From: Epinephelus fuscoguttatus
Taxonomy: Eukaryota; Chordata; Actinopteri; Perciformes; Serranidae
Assembly (NCBI RefSeq): GCF_011397635.1
Contig: NC_064767.1
Coordinates: forward strand, 22,308,537-22,372,536
Direction: 5' to 3'
DNA length: 64,000 bases
Shown: positions 63,789-64,000 of the stretch, in pieces
How positions within the stretch are numbered: the stretch's first letter is position 1
Layout: the number at the start of each line of letters is the position of its first letter
Notes under the pieces: generated by a model
Databases searched by the model: none
What the model was told of the DNA's origin: nothing
What the model saw: the letters and a program-made list of their open reading frames with translations, nothing else
Made by a program: the position numbers and the translations under genes

Positions 63789-64000
63789 CTATGTAGGAAA
63801 AAAAAGAGAGGAAATACCTAAACTTTCTGTGTGTGTGCATGCATCACTGCTTTAATTCATAACTGAAATGAACTAATTACAGCAGCGTCCTCCAACAAAG
63901 ACCACATGCAGACATTCCTTACGTTTTCTAGGTGCTGGATAAATCCATTCATGCCTTGATCATAAACAACAAACACTGCTACCTTGTTGTTCTGCCAAAA

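Noticed and set aside
63917..64000. Possible further upstream phosphatase exon on the minus strand (GFIQHLEN-like peptide with a GT donor at its end)
   Set aside because: Its phase does not fit the next exon, which needs one leading base, and the expected NRYxDVLPY block before ETRV is missing.

Overview
This window is vertebrate nuclear DNA, almost certainly from a teleost fish. Coding sequence is sparse and split into exons with consensus GT/AG splice sites. Long (GT)n microsatellites are frequent, and the spacers are full of small non-autonomous DNA transposons. Four genes were reconstructed exon by exon from conserved protein blocks and splice phase; no database was searched.

Layout. (1) 2895-13380, minus strand: the 5' nine coding exons of an anthrax-toxin-receptor family gene (antxrl / antxr1-type), covering the signal peptide and a complete vWA domain with an intact metal site; the 3' exons lie left of the window. 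(2) 16063-18066, plus strand: a PRDM8-type PR-domain/zinc-finger repressor gene (prdm8b / ZNF488 counterpart) with a probable 5' non-coding exon ending at 15305. (3) 23199-26434, minus strand: gdf10 (BMP3b), complete in three exons, with all seven mature-domain cysteines. (4) 61537-63788 and beyond, minus strand: the C-terminal half of a PTPN20-type tyrosine phosphatase catalytic domain, with earlier exons beyond the right edge.

From recalled human gene content, GDF10, ZNF488, ANTXRL and PTPN20 lie together on human 10q11, whereas the paralogous 4q21 region carries ANTXR2, PRDM8 and BMP3. The identity of gdf10 and the phosphatase places this window on the 10q11 side, so the PRDM8-like gene is probably the ZNF488 counterpart with its PR domain still present. 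antxrl and prdm8b are divergent; prdm8b and gdf10 are tail to tail.

The roughly 35 kb between the gdf10 start and the phosphatase 3' end has no convincing coding gene. It holds microsatellites, transposon copies and some unique-looking blocks that could be regulatory. The most unusual feature is a dispersed family of terminal-inverted-repeat elements, four copies here, each carrying an internal 57-60 bp repeat whose copy number ranges from about one unit to about fifteen. Several hAT-like elements keep recognisable 8-bp target duplications, one is nested in another transposon, and a decayed hAT transposase fragment sits in a phosphatase intron. The four genes act in unrelated pathways (matrix/toxin receptor, transcriptional repressor, secreted TGF-beta ligand, tyrosine phosphatase); they share conserved synteny, not an operon.
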